Assembly: GCA_016788635.1 (NCBI GenBank)
Contig: JAEUSU010000017.1
Location: 1-64,000 of the forward strand
Direction: 5' to 3'
DNA from: Flavobacteriales bacterium
Lineage (GTDB): Bacteria > Bacteroidota > Bacteroidia > Flavobacteriales_F > PHOS-HE28
Length of the DNA: 64,000 bases
The notes under the pieces were generated by a model that was given only the letters and a program-made list of their open reading frames with translations, ran no database searches and was not told the origin of the DNA. Positions within the stretch are counted from its first letter, which is position 1; every line of letters begins with the position of its first letter. Positions 34,919-42,985 of this stretch are shown here, one piece after another. The position numbers and the translations under genes were made by a program.

Positions 34919-35521
34919 ATGCAGCAGACCCCGCCGTTCGACCCGCATCACGAGCCCTTGCCGGAACAGCCCAAGCCCGCACCGGTCTATGAGGATGCCG
35001 ACCCCTACGCGGCTGACCACCGTGATTACATGCTGCAACAGTCGCGGGTGAACCTGCTTGCCGTTAGCCAGATGAGCGACCTGAAGGCGAACCTGATCCT
35101 CACACTTTCCGCCGTCACGCTCCAGTTCGCCTTGAGCAAGGCGGTAAGCAATGATGCCACCAATCCGCACATCACCTACTGGGTCATTGCAGTGGGCTCC
35201 CTGATCACCATCATTCTCTGTGGGTACAGCACCATGCCGAAGGCGGCGATGAAGCGCCGCGAACTGGAGGCGAACACCCCCCTGCCCCAAGGCTTCAACC
35301 TGCTCTATTTCGGCTCCTACACGCAACTGCCGCTGAGCGAGTACAAGAAGCGCATGAACCAGGTGCTCCGCACACCTCCGCTCACCCACGACGCCATACT
35401 GGATGAACTGCATCAGCACGGCCGTTTCATCATGCGGCACAAATACCTGCCCTTGCGGCTGGCCTATGCCTCGTTCCTGCTGACGCTGGTCACGAGCGCG
35501 CTGCTTTACGCGCTGTTCTGA
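34919..35521 (+). CDS. Pycsar effector-type membrane protein (PycTM / DUF5706)
   Basis: 200 residues. A proline-rich N-terminal tail (about 1-35) is followed by the PycTM pattern: SDLKANLILTLSAVTLQFAL (first membrane helix), THYWVIAVGS-like second helix, NLLYFGSYTQLPLSEYKKRM, then MRHKYLPLRLAYASFLLTLV as last helix. In Pycsar immunity, such proteins respond to cyclic CMP or UMP made by a PycC cyclase and damage the inner membrane. No cyclase gene is found in this window, so this is either an orphan effector or it responds to a distant enzyme. Its 3' end overlaps that of the convergent methyltransferase gene by 32 bases. Confidence 0.75.
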   Translation: MQQTPPFDPHHEPLPEQPKPAPVYEDADPYAADHRDYMLQQSRVNLLAVSQMSDLKANLILTLSAVTLQFALSKAVSNDATNPHITYWVIAVGSLITIILCGYSTMPKAAMKRRELEANTPLPQGFNLLYFGSYTQLPLSEYKKRMNQVLRTPPLTHDAILDELHQHGRFIMRHKYLPLRLAYASFLLTLVTSALLYALF

Positions 35522-36794
35522 CCTTGGCAGCCGTTGCTCCGGCATCAAGGCGCGTGAGCAGCTCCTTCCCAAGCCGTTCCACAATACCGGTAACGAGCGC
35601 ATTGCCCATGAGGAAGGCGCGGCGTGTGGCGCTGGCCCCATCGGTGTGCCCATCCGGGAACATGTTCAGGCGCTCCAACTCCACAGGCGTCAGGCGCCGC
35701 AGGCGTCCCTTCTGGTCCTTCACCACGTGCTTGAAGCGTGAAGGCGTGGCACCACCCTCACCCGTGACGATGGTACGTGCCGGACGATCGAGCGCATCGG
35801 GAAAGGTCATGGCACCTTCACTATAGCGGTATGCCTTTCCGCTGGCCTTGTTCACGCGCTCGGCGCTCTTGGCCCCTTTCAAGTACTTCCACTGGGCCAG
35901 TTGCGCGCGTGGTATGGCATATGAAGCCGGCACCTCCTTCGGGGCCTGCAGCACATCGGCCAGGCAAGTGAACGGGCCGCTGAAGACCGGTCGTGTATCC
36001 AAGGTCCACACTTCGCGGCCCCGCAGGATGCCCGCATTGTGAAAGGGGCTCACCGAGCGGCCCGCGCTCCGGTTGAACCGCGCGCTGACCTCTGCCAGAT
36101 CGCCCTTGATCGCGAACGGCTTCAAGGGTGCGGGGCCCTTGGCATCCGCAGGGAAAGCCGCGGCAAAGACCCCATCGTGCAGGAGCCAATCCAGCGGGTC
36201 CTTCGCCGCCAGCAACGCGCGGCCGAGCGTCGTGCGGCGGTGGTAGCCCAGAAAGAACACGCGACGGCGGCGCTGGGGCATGCCATAGTCAGCGGCATTG
36301 ATCACGCGCCACTCCACCGCATATCCAAGATCGGCCAGGGAGGCGAGCATGATGGCGAAATCACGACCGCGTTGTTGGGCAGGCGATTTCAGGAGCCGGT
36401 CCACGTTCTCGAGCATCAGGTAGGCCGGTGGCTGCTTCTTCTCCTTCAATATCCGGTGGATCTGCCACCAAAGCACGCCCTTGCGGCCCTCCAGGCCTGC
36501 CGCCTGGTTCAGTGTGCGCGCCACGGAGTAGTCCTGGCAGGGGTAGCCGCCCACCAGCAGGTCGTGGTCGGGGATCTCTTCCGTGGGCAATGCGGCTATG
36601 TCCGAGTTGTGATGGCCTTCATTCCCAAAGCGCGCCACGTAGATGTCGCTGGCATCCTGGCGGCGCGTACTGGGCTCCCACTGGTTGCTGAAGACCACGT
36701 GAAAACGGTCGCTGGCCCGGCCCAGCCCCACGCGGAAGCCGCCCACACCGGCGAAGAGCTCGGCCACACGGATGCTGCTGCGGTGCTTTGCCAC
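35490..36794 (-). CDS. DNA (cytosine-5)-methyltransferase, solitary
   Basis: 434 residues from a GTG at 36794, preferred because TAGTTTCG (36807-36800) ends 5 bases before it; the frame is open to a TTG at 36839. Motif I is VAELFAGVGGFRVGLG, motif IV GGYPCQDYSVAR (catalytic Cys), motif VI MLENVDRLL, motif VIII QRRRRVFFLGY, motif X GNALVTGIVERLG. The target recognition region lies between about residues 215 and 350. No restriction enzyme gene is adjacent, so it may be an orphan regulatory or protective methylase, or a partner of the convergent PycTM gene. It differs strongly from the second methyltransferase at 51303. Confidence 0.93.
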   Translation of the reverse strand: MAKHRSSIRVAELFAGVGGFRVGLGRASDRFHVVFSNQWEPSTRRQDASDIYVARFGNEGHHNSDIAALPTEEIPDHDLLVGGYPCQDYSVARTLNQAAGLEGRKGVLWWQIHRILKEKKQPPAYLMLENVDRLLKSPAQQRGRDFAIMLASLADLGYAVEWRVINAADYGMPQRRRRVFFLGYHRRTTLGRALLAAKDPLDWLLHDGVFAAAFPADAKGPAPLKPFAIKGDLAEVSARFNRSAGRSVSPFHNAGILRGREVWTLDTRPVFSGPFTCLADVLQAPKEVPASYAIPRAQLAQWKYLKGAKSAERVNKASGKAYRYSEGAMTFPDALDRPARTIVTGEGGATPSRFKHVVKDQKGRLRRLTPVELERLNMFPDGHTDGASATRRAFLMGNALVTGIVERLGKELLTRLDAGATAAKVRTARKAARS

Positions 36795-36865
36795 GGCGCC
36801 GAAACTACCGCAGACGAACGCACACCACGCCACGGTCAATGCAGTGTATCAACAGGCTGTTGTGA

Positions 36866-37678
36866 TCAGTTCTGTGGCGCATCGAAACCGGGCCGGATGA
36901 AGCGCACCGCGTCAGGGAACTCCTTGCGCATCCATTCCACCCCTTGCGCCAGCATGCCCAGAAAGGGAAGCATGCCATCGGTGAACTGCGGCATGTGCTC
37001 CAACAATAACGTCCAAGCCGCCAGGGACTCCTCCATCAGTAGGATGGCCAGCTTGGCACTGCCGTTGGCATCGGTCTGCCAGGGGCCCACCTCCTCGTCG
37101 TAAATGCCACGGTCCTCCACGCGCCCCATGATGGCGCGGTTGGTTTTGCTGGCCACCAGCATGGCGTGGCGTTCGATGACCTCCAAAGCACTGCTCACCT
37201 GCTCGGCCTTGCGCAATTGGGCCTCGGGCTCAATGCCCATCCGGGCCTGCTCCGCCCAGCCGTTCACCACTTCGCGCATGGCCTCGCGCTGTTCGCGCGA
37301 CCAACAGTGGCCCTTCACGGCGTAGTCCATGGTGAGCTTGCTCAAGGGGTGCTCGTCCACCTTTTCCCTTCGGCGTTCCCGGCGCGACTTTTCCCGCTCC
37401 ACCTCTTTCTCGTCCTGAACGATGGCATCCAGGTCGATGCCCTGCTCGGCCGCCATTTTCCGCAACATCTCCATGGTCTTCATGAAGTTCTGCCTCACCT
37501 CGGCCATGGACTCCTCGGCTGTGCGTTCCTTGAAGCCACCTTCCTCCGCATCCAGCTCCTCGATGCCCACGCGGCATTGCGCCACGAAACGGCATCGCTC
37601 ACACCAGCGGTCGCAGTAGTTGTGGATGCCTGGGATGAAGCCCTCCTCATCCGGCTTGTGTAATTCCAAGGCGCTCAT
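36866..37678 (-). CDS. Unknown protein with N-terminal Cys cluster
   Basis: 270 residues from the ATG at 37678. Near the N-terminus is CDRWCERCRFVAQC, a possible zinc or Fe-S site. The middle is strongly charged and helical (DEKEVEREKSRRERRREKVD), followed by a helical bundle (WAEQARMGIEPEAQLRKAEQ; AKLAILLMEESLAAWTLLLE). I do not recognise a family. An AACTTCGG about 8 bases before the ATG may be a -7 box. The sequence ends 26 bases upstream of nothing obvious, and it follows the methyltransferase region in the minus direction. Confidence 0.7.
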   Translation of the reverse strand: MSALELHKPDEEGFIPGIHNYCDRWCERCRFVAQCRVGIEELDAEEGGFKERTAEESMAEVRQNFMKTMEMLRKMAAEQGIDLDAIVQDEKEVEREKSRRERRREKVDEHPLSKLTMDYAVKGHCWSREQREAMREVVNGWAEQARMGIEPEAQLRKAEQVSSALEVIERHAMLVASKTNRAIMGRVEDRGIYDEEVGPWQTDANGSAKLAILLMEESLAAWTLLLEHMPQFTDGMLPFLGMLAQGVEWMRKEFPDAVRFIRPGFDAPQN

Positions 37679-37740
37679 CGAATGCCCGAAGTTCGGCCCA
37701 GGGACTGACCGGTGCAACCAAGGCCGTTGGACCGATCCCT

Positions 37741-37748
37741 TATCTTAC
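37741..37748 (+). promoter_or_regulatory. Putative -7 box TATCTTAC next to a start codon
   Basis: TATCTTAC ends 4 bases before the ATG at 37753, so the transcript would be leaderless or have a leader of only a few bases. Confidence 0.35.
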
Positions 37749-37752
37749 CCCC

Positions 37753-38154
37753 ATGCGTTGCCGCCAGATGCCGCACCTGCTGCTGGTCATAGGCTTGCTG
37801 GCCGGTCCCATTGGTGCTTGGTGCCACACCCCAGACCTGGTGGGCGCATCCCAAGATGCCCTGGGCCTTTCGGTACCCATGGAAGGCGGCCTGGCCATGG
37901 AAATGGATGACGGTCCGGCAATGGTGGATGGCAAGCCCGTGCGCAAGCATCGCTACAAAGGGCGCCGCACAGCATCCAAGGCACGGAGCAGCGGCAAACG
38001 CAAGAGCGGAGCGAAGGCGGGCCATGGCCGCAAGGGCGGCGGAGTGCGCAAAACGGGCTATGCCAGCAAGAAAAAGGCGAGCCGGAAGAAGAAGTCGTTC
38101 CGCTCCAAGCCGCGCACGAAGAAGGGCTCCAGCCGCGGTGGCCGAGGGCGGTGA
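37753..38154 (+). CDS. Exported very basic Lys/Arg-rich protein
   Basis: 133 residues. An N-terminal signal (MPHLLLVIGLLAGPIGAWC) leads to a short acidic segment (MEGGLAMEMDDGPAMVDGK). From about residue 62 to the end the protein is made almost only of Lys, Arg, Ser and Gly (KRKSGAKAGHGRKGGG; KKKASRKKKSFRSKPRTKK), like a histone H1 tail. I know no family. Such tails bind nucleic acid or anionic polymer; if the signal is used, the target could be extracellular DNA or polysaccharide. It could also be misread as cytosolic if the hydrophobic part is not a signal. Confidence 0.65.
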   Translation: MRCRQMPHLLLVIGLLAGPIGAWCHTPDLVGASQDALGLSVPMEGGLAMEMDDGPAMVDGKPVRKHRYKGRRTASKARSSGKRKSGAKAGHGRKGGGVRKTGYASKKKASRKKKSFRSKPRTKKGSSRGGRGR

Positions 38155-38164
38155 GGCATACGGC

Positions 38165-40585
38165 TCAAGGGACCTCTTCAGCACCCTCCCGCTTCAGCCA
38201 GGCCTGCACCATACGCAGCTGGCCGTAGGTGAACAGGTCGCCGAAGTGTGCGTGCGCATCGTTCAATCCCTTGTCCGGGTGCTCGCGCATCCAATCCGAA
38301 ATGGGCTCCCGATCATGGAGGGGCATCAGCTCATTGATCTCCAACACACCCTCGGCGATGCCGCGCGCCGCATGCCCTTCAATGGTGCTGAGCGACATGG
38401 ACCGTTCTGCGGCCACCACCTTCAGTTCCTTGCCGGACTTGATGGCCGCATAGGTGCGCAGGTAGGTCTCCCCTTTCAACTTCTTCTCTCCCTTTGGCTT
38501 GCGCGCGCGTGGCGCATCAGGCACCTCCCATTCCTCATTGATCGCCTTGCGGCGCTTGCGCCCCGTGCGTCGCGTGGTCTCGGGTGTGTGCTCGACGGCC
38601 CACGCACGCGCTTCGCTTACCAATGTGGTGCGTTTTGCGGCCAGCTGTCGGTCTACTTCAGGTAGCTGGCTTACCTCGCGACCGCTCAGGATGCAGGTGG
38701 CCAGGTGCCCAGCCTTCGCCAGCTGCACCAGCTTCTTCGCCAGCATGCCGTCCAATTCGCGCAGCGCATCACCGTATTGCTTGGCACGGCTCAGGCGCTC
38801 CACCTGCGCCAGGTGTTGCACCAGCTCCTTCATGCAGCCCGTCAAGAGCTGCTCGTAGTAGCTGCTGCCCCTGGCGATGCGCTCCAGCAAGGTGGGCCTG
38901 TCATCCTCCCGCAACAACCGCAGGATCTGTCCCTGGAATTTGCGCGTGTTCTCCGCCTCACGCTGCAACGCTTCTCGGAAGCGGGTGAGCGCACTGCGCA
39001 TGCTCTCATCCTCGAATTCGCCGGTCTCCGTGTGGTCCTTCTGCACCCACTCGGCCTTGCGCAGCAGATCGCCCAGGTCGAAGGTGCTGGTCAGCACCGC
39101 CTGCAGGTAGTGCCGCTGCTGCTCCTGCAGTTGTTCGGGCAGCGGCTGTTGCGCGTGCCGCCTCTCGCTGAAGGCCACCACGCCGGGATCGGTGCTCACC
39201 ACCGACGGATCGATGCGCGTGCGCAGCATGAGGCCATCGAGCGAGCGCAGGCGCGACAGCGCCACATAGACCTGGCCCGGCGCGAAGGCCTTGCCCACAT
39301 CGATGATGGCCCGGTCGAACGTAAGGCCCTGGCTCTTGTGCACGGTGATCGCCCACGCGAGCTTCACGGGGTATTGTTCGAAGGTGCCGAGTATCTGCTC
39401 CTTCTGCTCTTTCGTCACCGGATCGATCACATACCGCTTGTTCTCCCACACCTCGCGTTTCAGCTTGTAGGGCATGCCCTCCTCCCGGCCGCCGAGCATG
39501 CGCACAGTGACCGCGCCATCCTGAACGCGTTCCACCCGTGCCAGCCTGCCGTTGAAGTAGGCCTTCTCCGGATCGTTGCGGGTGAACATCAGCTGGGCGC
39601 CCTCCTTCAGCTCCAGCTCGCGCAGCACGGGGAACATGGTCTGCGGAAAGTCGCCCTCCACGACCGCTTCAAAACGATGCAGCTTGCCGGGCAATTGGTC
39701 CAGGGCGTGCTGGTTCAATTCGTCCGCCGTGCGGTTGTGGGTGGTGAGGGTGATGACCCCTTCGGTGTCCGCAGGCCCGATGTCCTGACGGAAGTGCGTG
39801 TTGAGCTCAGCCACATCCTCAGGCGTCACCCTATCATCGCGCAGGTTGTTGAGGATGCGGATGAACCGGTCGTCCTGCTGGCGGAAGATCTTGTCCAGCT
39901 CGATGTGCGCATAGCCGGCCTCCTTCAGCACGCGCGCCTCGAAGAAGTGCATGCTGGTGTACCAGCGGCGCAGCACATTCCATTCCTCATCCTTCACCAC
40001 GGGTGGCAGCTGGAAGAGGTCACCGATCATGAGGACCTGTGCGCCGCCGAAGGGCAGATCGCGGCGCTGGCGCACGCTGCGCATACGGAAGTCGATCGCG
40101 TCGAGCAGGTCGGCGCGCAGCATGCTCACCTCGTCGATGATGAGCAGGTCCACATCGCGCAGCACATTGCGGCGCACGGCATTGAGCGGGTGGCGGCGGG
40201 TGAGGGTGCCGCGGTCGTGGAAGATGCCGTACTCGGGCAGGTCGGCGGGCAGCTGCTGCTCCGGCACGAAAGTGCCGAAGGGCAGCAGGAATTGGCTGTG
40301 GATGGTGACACCACCCGCGTTGAGCGCGGCGATGCCTGTGGGGGCCAGGATCACATGGCGCTTGTGCGTGCGTTGGGCCAGGCGGCGCAGGAAGGTGGTC
40401 TTGCCAGTGCCCGCCTTGCCGGTGAGGAAGACATGGCGGTTGGTGCTGTTCACAAAGGCCGCAGCAAGCGCGGCCATTTCGGTCTCCACATGGTCCCCTT
40501 CATCCTTCACCTGCGGTGGCACCCTTTCGGTACCGGCGGTTCGTGCATGCAGGGAAGGGATGGACTTCGTTACATCAGCGGACAT
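38165..40585 (-). CDS. PIF1-like superfamily 1 helicase with C-terminal HTH/HRDC-like domains
   Basis: 806 residues. Walker A is GKAGTGKTT (56-64), followed by VILAPTGIAALNAGGVTIHS; Walker B is LLIIDEVSMLRADLL; the C-terminal helicase motifs are VHKSQGLTFDRAIIDVG and VYVALSRLRSLDGL. After about residue 480 come helical domains of unknown role, and near the end (TYLRTYAAIKSGKELKVVAA; MSLSTIEGHAARGIAEG) a winged-helix/HTH_40 domain like that of RecQ-related proteins. Family members unwind DNA during replication or repair. A TATCTTTT box lies about 60 bases upstream of the ATG (40657-40650). Confidence 0.9.
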   Translation of the reverse strand: MSADVTKSIPSLHARTAGTERVPPQVKDEGDHVETEMAALAAAFVNSTNRHVFLTGKAGTGKTTFLRRLAQRTHKRHVILAPTGIAALNAGGVTIHSQFLLPFGTFVPEQQLPADLPEYGIFHDRGTLTRRHPLNAVRRNVLRDVDLLIIDEVSMLRADLLDAIDFRMRSVRQRRDLPFGGAQVLMIGDLFQLPPVVKDEEWNVLRRWYTSMHFFEARVLKEAGYAHIELDKIFRQQDDRFIRILNNLRDDRVTPEDVAELNTHFRQDIGPADTEGVITLTTHNRTADELNQHALDQLPGKLHRFEAVVEGDFPQTMFPVLRELELKEGAQLMFTRNDPEKAYFNGRLARVERVQDGAVTVRMLGGREEGMPYKLKREVWENKRYVIDPVTKEQKEQILGTFEQYPVKLAWAITVHKSQGLTFDRAIIDVGKAFAPGQVYVALSRLRSLDGLMLRTRIDPSVVSTDPGVVAFSERRHAQQPLPEQLQEQQRHYLQAVLTSTFDLGDLLRKAEWVQKDHTETGEFEDESMRSALTRFREALQREAENTRKFQGQILRLLREDDRPTLLERIARGSSYYEQLLTGCMKELVQHLAQVERLSRAKQYGDALRELDGMLAKKLVQLAKAGHLATCILSGREVSQLPEVDRQLAAKRTTLVSEARAWAVEHTPETTRRTGRKRRKAINEEWEVPDAPRARKPKGEKKLKGETYLRTYAAIKSGKELKVVAAERSMSLSTIEGHAARGIAEGVLEINELMPLHDREPISDWMREHPDKGLNDAHAHFGDLFTYGQLRMVQAWLKREGAEEVP

Positions 40586-40670
40586 TTCATGCTTCGGTGG
40601 AACATACGGCTCCGGGGTATTGACGACCTCATCGTCACCGGCACGGGCAAAAGATAGGCGTGTACGGCGG

Positions 40671-40702
40671 AAAACAAAAAGCCCCGGCTTGCGCCGGGGC
40701 TT
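40671..40702 (-). terminator. Rho-independent terminator of the cold shock gene
   Basis: A perfect 9-base stem (AAGCCCCGG / CCGGGGCTT) with a 6-base loop is followed on the minus strand by TTTTTGTTTT. It lies about 26 bases after the cold shock stop codon. Confidence 0.9.
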
Positions 40703-40727
40703 CGTTCGTGTAGACGGTCTTGACCGA

Positions 40728-40919
40728 TCAGGCCTTGCGCACGTTCACGGCGTTGAGGCCCTTGGGGCTTTCCTCCACGTCGAAGGTGACCTTGTCGCCC
40801 TCGTTGAGGAACTCACGGGTGCCGGTCTTGTGGACGAACACGTCCTTTCCACCTCCATCGGGGGTGATGAAACCAAAACCTTTCTCCGTGTTGAAGAATT
40901 TCACTGTACCACTTGACAT
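40728..40919 (-). CDS. cspA: CspA-family cold shock protein
   Basis: 63 residues from the ATG at 40919; the frame is open to 41060 but this start gives the standard N-terminus [21 protein letters not shown]1 (KGFGFI) and RNP2 (VFVHKT) are present, and the protein ends [11 protein letters not shown]. It binds single-stranded RNA and DNA. The gene has a leader of about 70 bases, with a -7 box TACCTTCG at 40997-40990 and a hairpin at 40964-40980, as is common for cold shock mRNAs, and a strong terminator. Confidence 0.97.
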   Translation of the reverse strand: MSSGTVKFFNTEKGFGFITPDGGGKDVFVHKTGTREFLNEGDKVTFDVEESPKGLNAVNVRKA

Positions 40920-40963
40920 CACTTCTTGGTATTGTGCCACGGCTCTCGCCGGTGCGTGTAGGA

Positions 40964-40980
40964 CCCGGCAAAGCGCCGGG
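40964..40980 (-). promoter_or_regulatory. Hairpin in the 5' leader of the cold shock gene
   Basis: CCCGGC / GCCGGG with a 5-base loop lies between the -7 box and the start codon. It may set mRNA stability or temperature response; this is inference. Confidence 0.5.
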
Positions 40981-40989
40981 ATATCGGGG

Positions 40990-40997
40990 CGAAGGTA
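40990..40997 (-). promoter_or_regulatory. Putative -7 box TACCTTCG of the cold shock gene
   Basis: Minus-strand TACCTTCG, about 70 bases upstream of the start codon; a TAnnTTTG variant with C at position 7. Confidence 0.45.
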
Positions 40998-41083
40998 GGC
41001 CCTTTCCCACCCCCGGCCGACGATCGCCCGGAAATAAACATGGCCCGGGACCACTTGCAAGGCGCTGTGGAGGGGCAGGTCGA

Positions 41084-41689
41084 TCAGCGTGCTCCTTCCA
41101 GCGCGAAGGTGCGCACATGCTCATCCAACGACGTGTCGGCCAGCTCGCGTTTCAACAGCACCACATCGTGCACGCGCACCTCACCGGTGAAGGGATGCGG
41201 TGCTAGCAACGACCACGCCTGCTCGAACTCCGCGGCCTTCAGGCCGGTGGCCAGTGGCAGCATCACGTGCGCGGCCACCTGCACACCCAGCTTCTTGATG
41301 CCACGATCGGCACGCACATGGTCCGCGATGCGCTGCCGCAGGGGTGCCACAGCGTCCTTCTCGGCCACGTCGATGTAGATGGTACGGCGGTCGGGTGTGT
41401 GGGCGAAGCCGTTCATGTGCAGCCGGAAGGGCGCCAGCCCGGCACTGCCGCGCCAGATGGACTCGCCCAGGGCACGCTCGTAGTTGGGCGGAAGCTCGGC
41501 CTCCAACAGCGGAATGCCCGGCATACGGTGGTAGCCTTTGAACACACCGATGCGCTCCTTGAGCAACTGCCGCCATTCCAGCACGCGCGCCAGCACGGCA
41601 CCCGCGGGGTCGATCACCAGACGGTATTCGTTGGTGTACACCAGCGCATCGAAGAGCGAGAGGGCATCGGTGAAGGGTTTGCGCGGCAT
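41084..41689 (-). CDS. 2'-5' RNA ligase / 2H phosphoesterase-like protein
   Basis: 201 residues from the ATG at 41689 ([14 protein letters not shown]). The general layout fits the 2'-5' RNA ligase-like family: an N-terminal half ending [20 protein letters not shown] and a C-terminal half with [20 protein letters not shown]. The two His residues (HMN and HVM) sit where the HxT/S motifs are expected, but the Thr/Ser is replaced in both, so catalysis is doubtful. Possible roles are RNA end processing or cyclic nucleotide hydrolysis. It is transcribed on the minus strand towards the cold shock gene, 164 bases away. Confidence 0.6.
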   Translation of the reverse strand: MPRKPFTDALSLFDALVYTNEYRLVIDPAGAVLARVLEWRQLLKERIGVFKGYHRMPGIPLLEAELPPNYERALGESIWRGSAGLAPFRLHMNGFAHTPDRRTIYIDVAEKDAVAPLRQRIADHVRADRGIKKLGVQVAAHVMLPLATGLKAAEFEQAWSLLAPHPFTGEVRVHDVVLLKRELADTSLDEHVRTFALEGAR

Positions 41690-41880
41690 GGGGATACAAA
41701 GGAACCGAACGGGCAAGGCATTTCATCCGTGCACGGAGCGGAACAAGTGAACAGCATATTGCGCACAGCACCGTGGCCACAAGCAGCAGCTGCCACGGTC
41801 CAGCACATTCACTGCTCACAACGTGTAATCACCGACAACCCGTACCATCTTGCTGCGTCTTTCCAGCCAAACCCGAGAAC

Positions 41881-42918
41881 ATGCGATCATTCCCACCCCT
41901 GCTTTCCTTCCTTTGTGTTCCGTTCATCCTTTCCGGGACGCAGGTCATTGCCCAAGGCCAGGGCTGCCCGCGCTTTGATGGGGTGGATGACCGCATCACC
42001 GTATCGAACACCGCGTTGAACACCATCGGTGCAGGCGATTTCACCGTGGAAGCGTGGATACGCGGACTGGAGGCCGATCAGGGCCAGCACGCACGCATCC
42101 TGTCCAACCGCGTGGTGGCGGGCCAGGGGTTCATCTTCTTCCTGCATGGTTACTGGGGCGGCTCACAATACATGATGGTCTCCGTACAGATCGATGGCTT
42201 CAACTACCTGCATGTGAACAACGGCACCTATGCGGCCAGCGTGCTCGACGGGAACTGCCATCACATTGCCTGCAGTCGTTCGGGCAACACGCTTACGTTC
42301 TATGCGGACGGTATGCCTCTCGGCACGCGCCTGATCCAGACCTCCAACCCCACGGTGGCCAGCACCAGTGCTTCGCTCACCATCGGTCGCGATGTGGTCG
42401 ATGCCTACAGCTTCGACGGCAACATCACCGAGGTGCGCATCTGGGACCATGCACGCAGTGATGCCGACATCCTGCAGGACATGAACCAGAACGTCCCCGG
42501 GTCCAGCCCCGGACTGCTCTCCTACTGGCGGCTTGATGACGGAGGTGGTCAATCCGTGGCGGACGCAGCTGCAGGAGGCGCGGGGACCATGGGCCATACC
42601 ATGGCCATTGAACCGCAGGACCCCACCTGGACCACCGACTGTTGCTCGTTCACTACTGTTGGGCTTCCGGATGTGAACGGACCTTCCGAACCGGGGCTTT
42701 ATCCGAATCCAACCGAAGGCATCGTATTCATTCCGCCCACCGGGGTGGCCACACGTGTGCAGGTCATGGATGCCAGCGGCCGGATCGCGTTGGAACACCA
42801 CACCAATGGATCCGTGCAGAGTGAGATGAACCTCACCTCACTTGCACCCGGAGCCTATCTCGTGGTGCTCAGCACCGAACACATGACCCGCAGCTTGCGG
42901 ATGCTGAGATCGCGGTAG
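41881..42918 (+). CDS. Secreted LamG-domain protein with T9SS sorting signal
   Basis: 345 residues from the ATG at 41881. Signal peptide: LLSFLCVPFILSGTQVIAQ. A single concanavalin-like LamG domain spans about residues 25-220, with FTVEAWIRGLEADQGQHARI, HHIACSRSGNTLTFYADGMP and NITEVRIWDHARSDADILQ typical of the family. It usually binds glycans or other polymers. The T9SS type A domain starts PSEPGLYPNPTEGIVFIPP and ends MTRSLRMLRSR. It is followed by another T9SS gene in the same direction after 67 bases. Confidence 0.88.
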   Translation: MRSFPPLLSFLCVPFILSGTQVIAQGQGCPRFDGVDDRITVSNTALNTIGAGDFTVEAWIRGLEADQGQHARILSNRVVAGQGFIFFLHGYWGGSQYMMVSVQIDGFNYLHVNNGTYAASVLDGNCHHIACSRSGNTLTFYADGMPLGTRLIQTSNPTVASTSASLTIGRDVVDAYSFDGNITEVRIWDHARSDADILQDMNQNVPGSSPGLLSYWRLDDGGGQSVADAAAGGAGTMGHTMAIEPQDPTWTTDCCSFTTVGLPDVNGPSEPGLYPNPTEGIVFIPPTGVATRVQVMDASGRIALEHHTNGSVQSEMNLTSLAPGAYLVVLSTEHMTRSLRMLRSR

Positions 42919-42985
42919 CGCGGCGCACCCAGCGTAATGGTCCGTTGCGGGGGCAACGTGCGCCTCATGCGGCCGTCTTTGCCAT

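Noticed and set aside
41084-41689. Definite assignment as active 2'-5' RNA ligase
   Set aside because: The two His motifs lack the Thr/Ser of HxT/S, so only likeness to the family is claimed.
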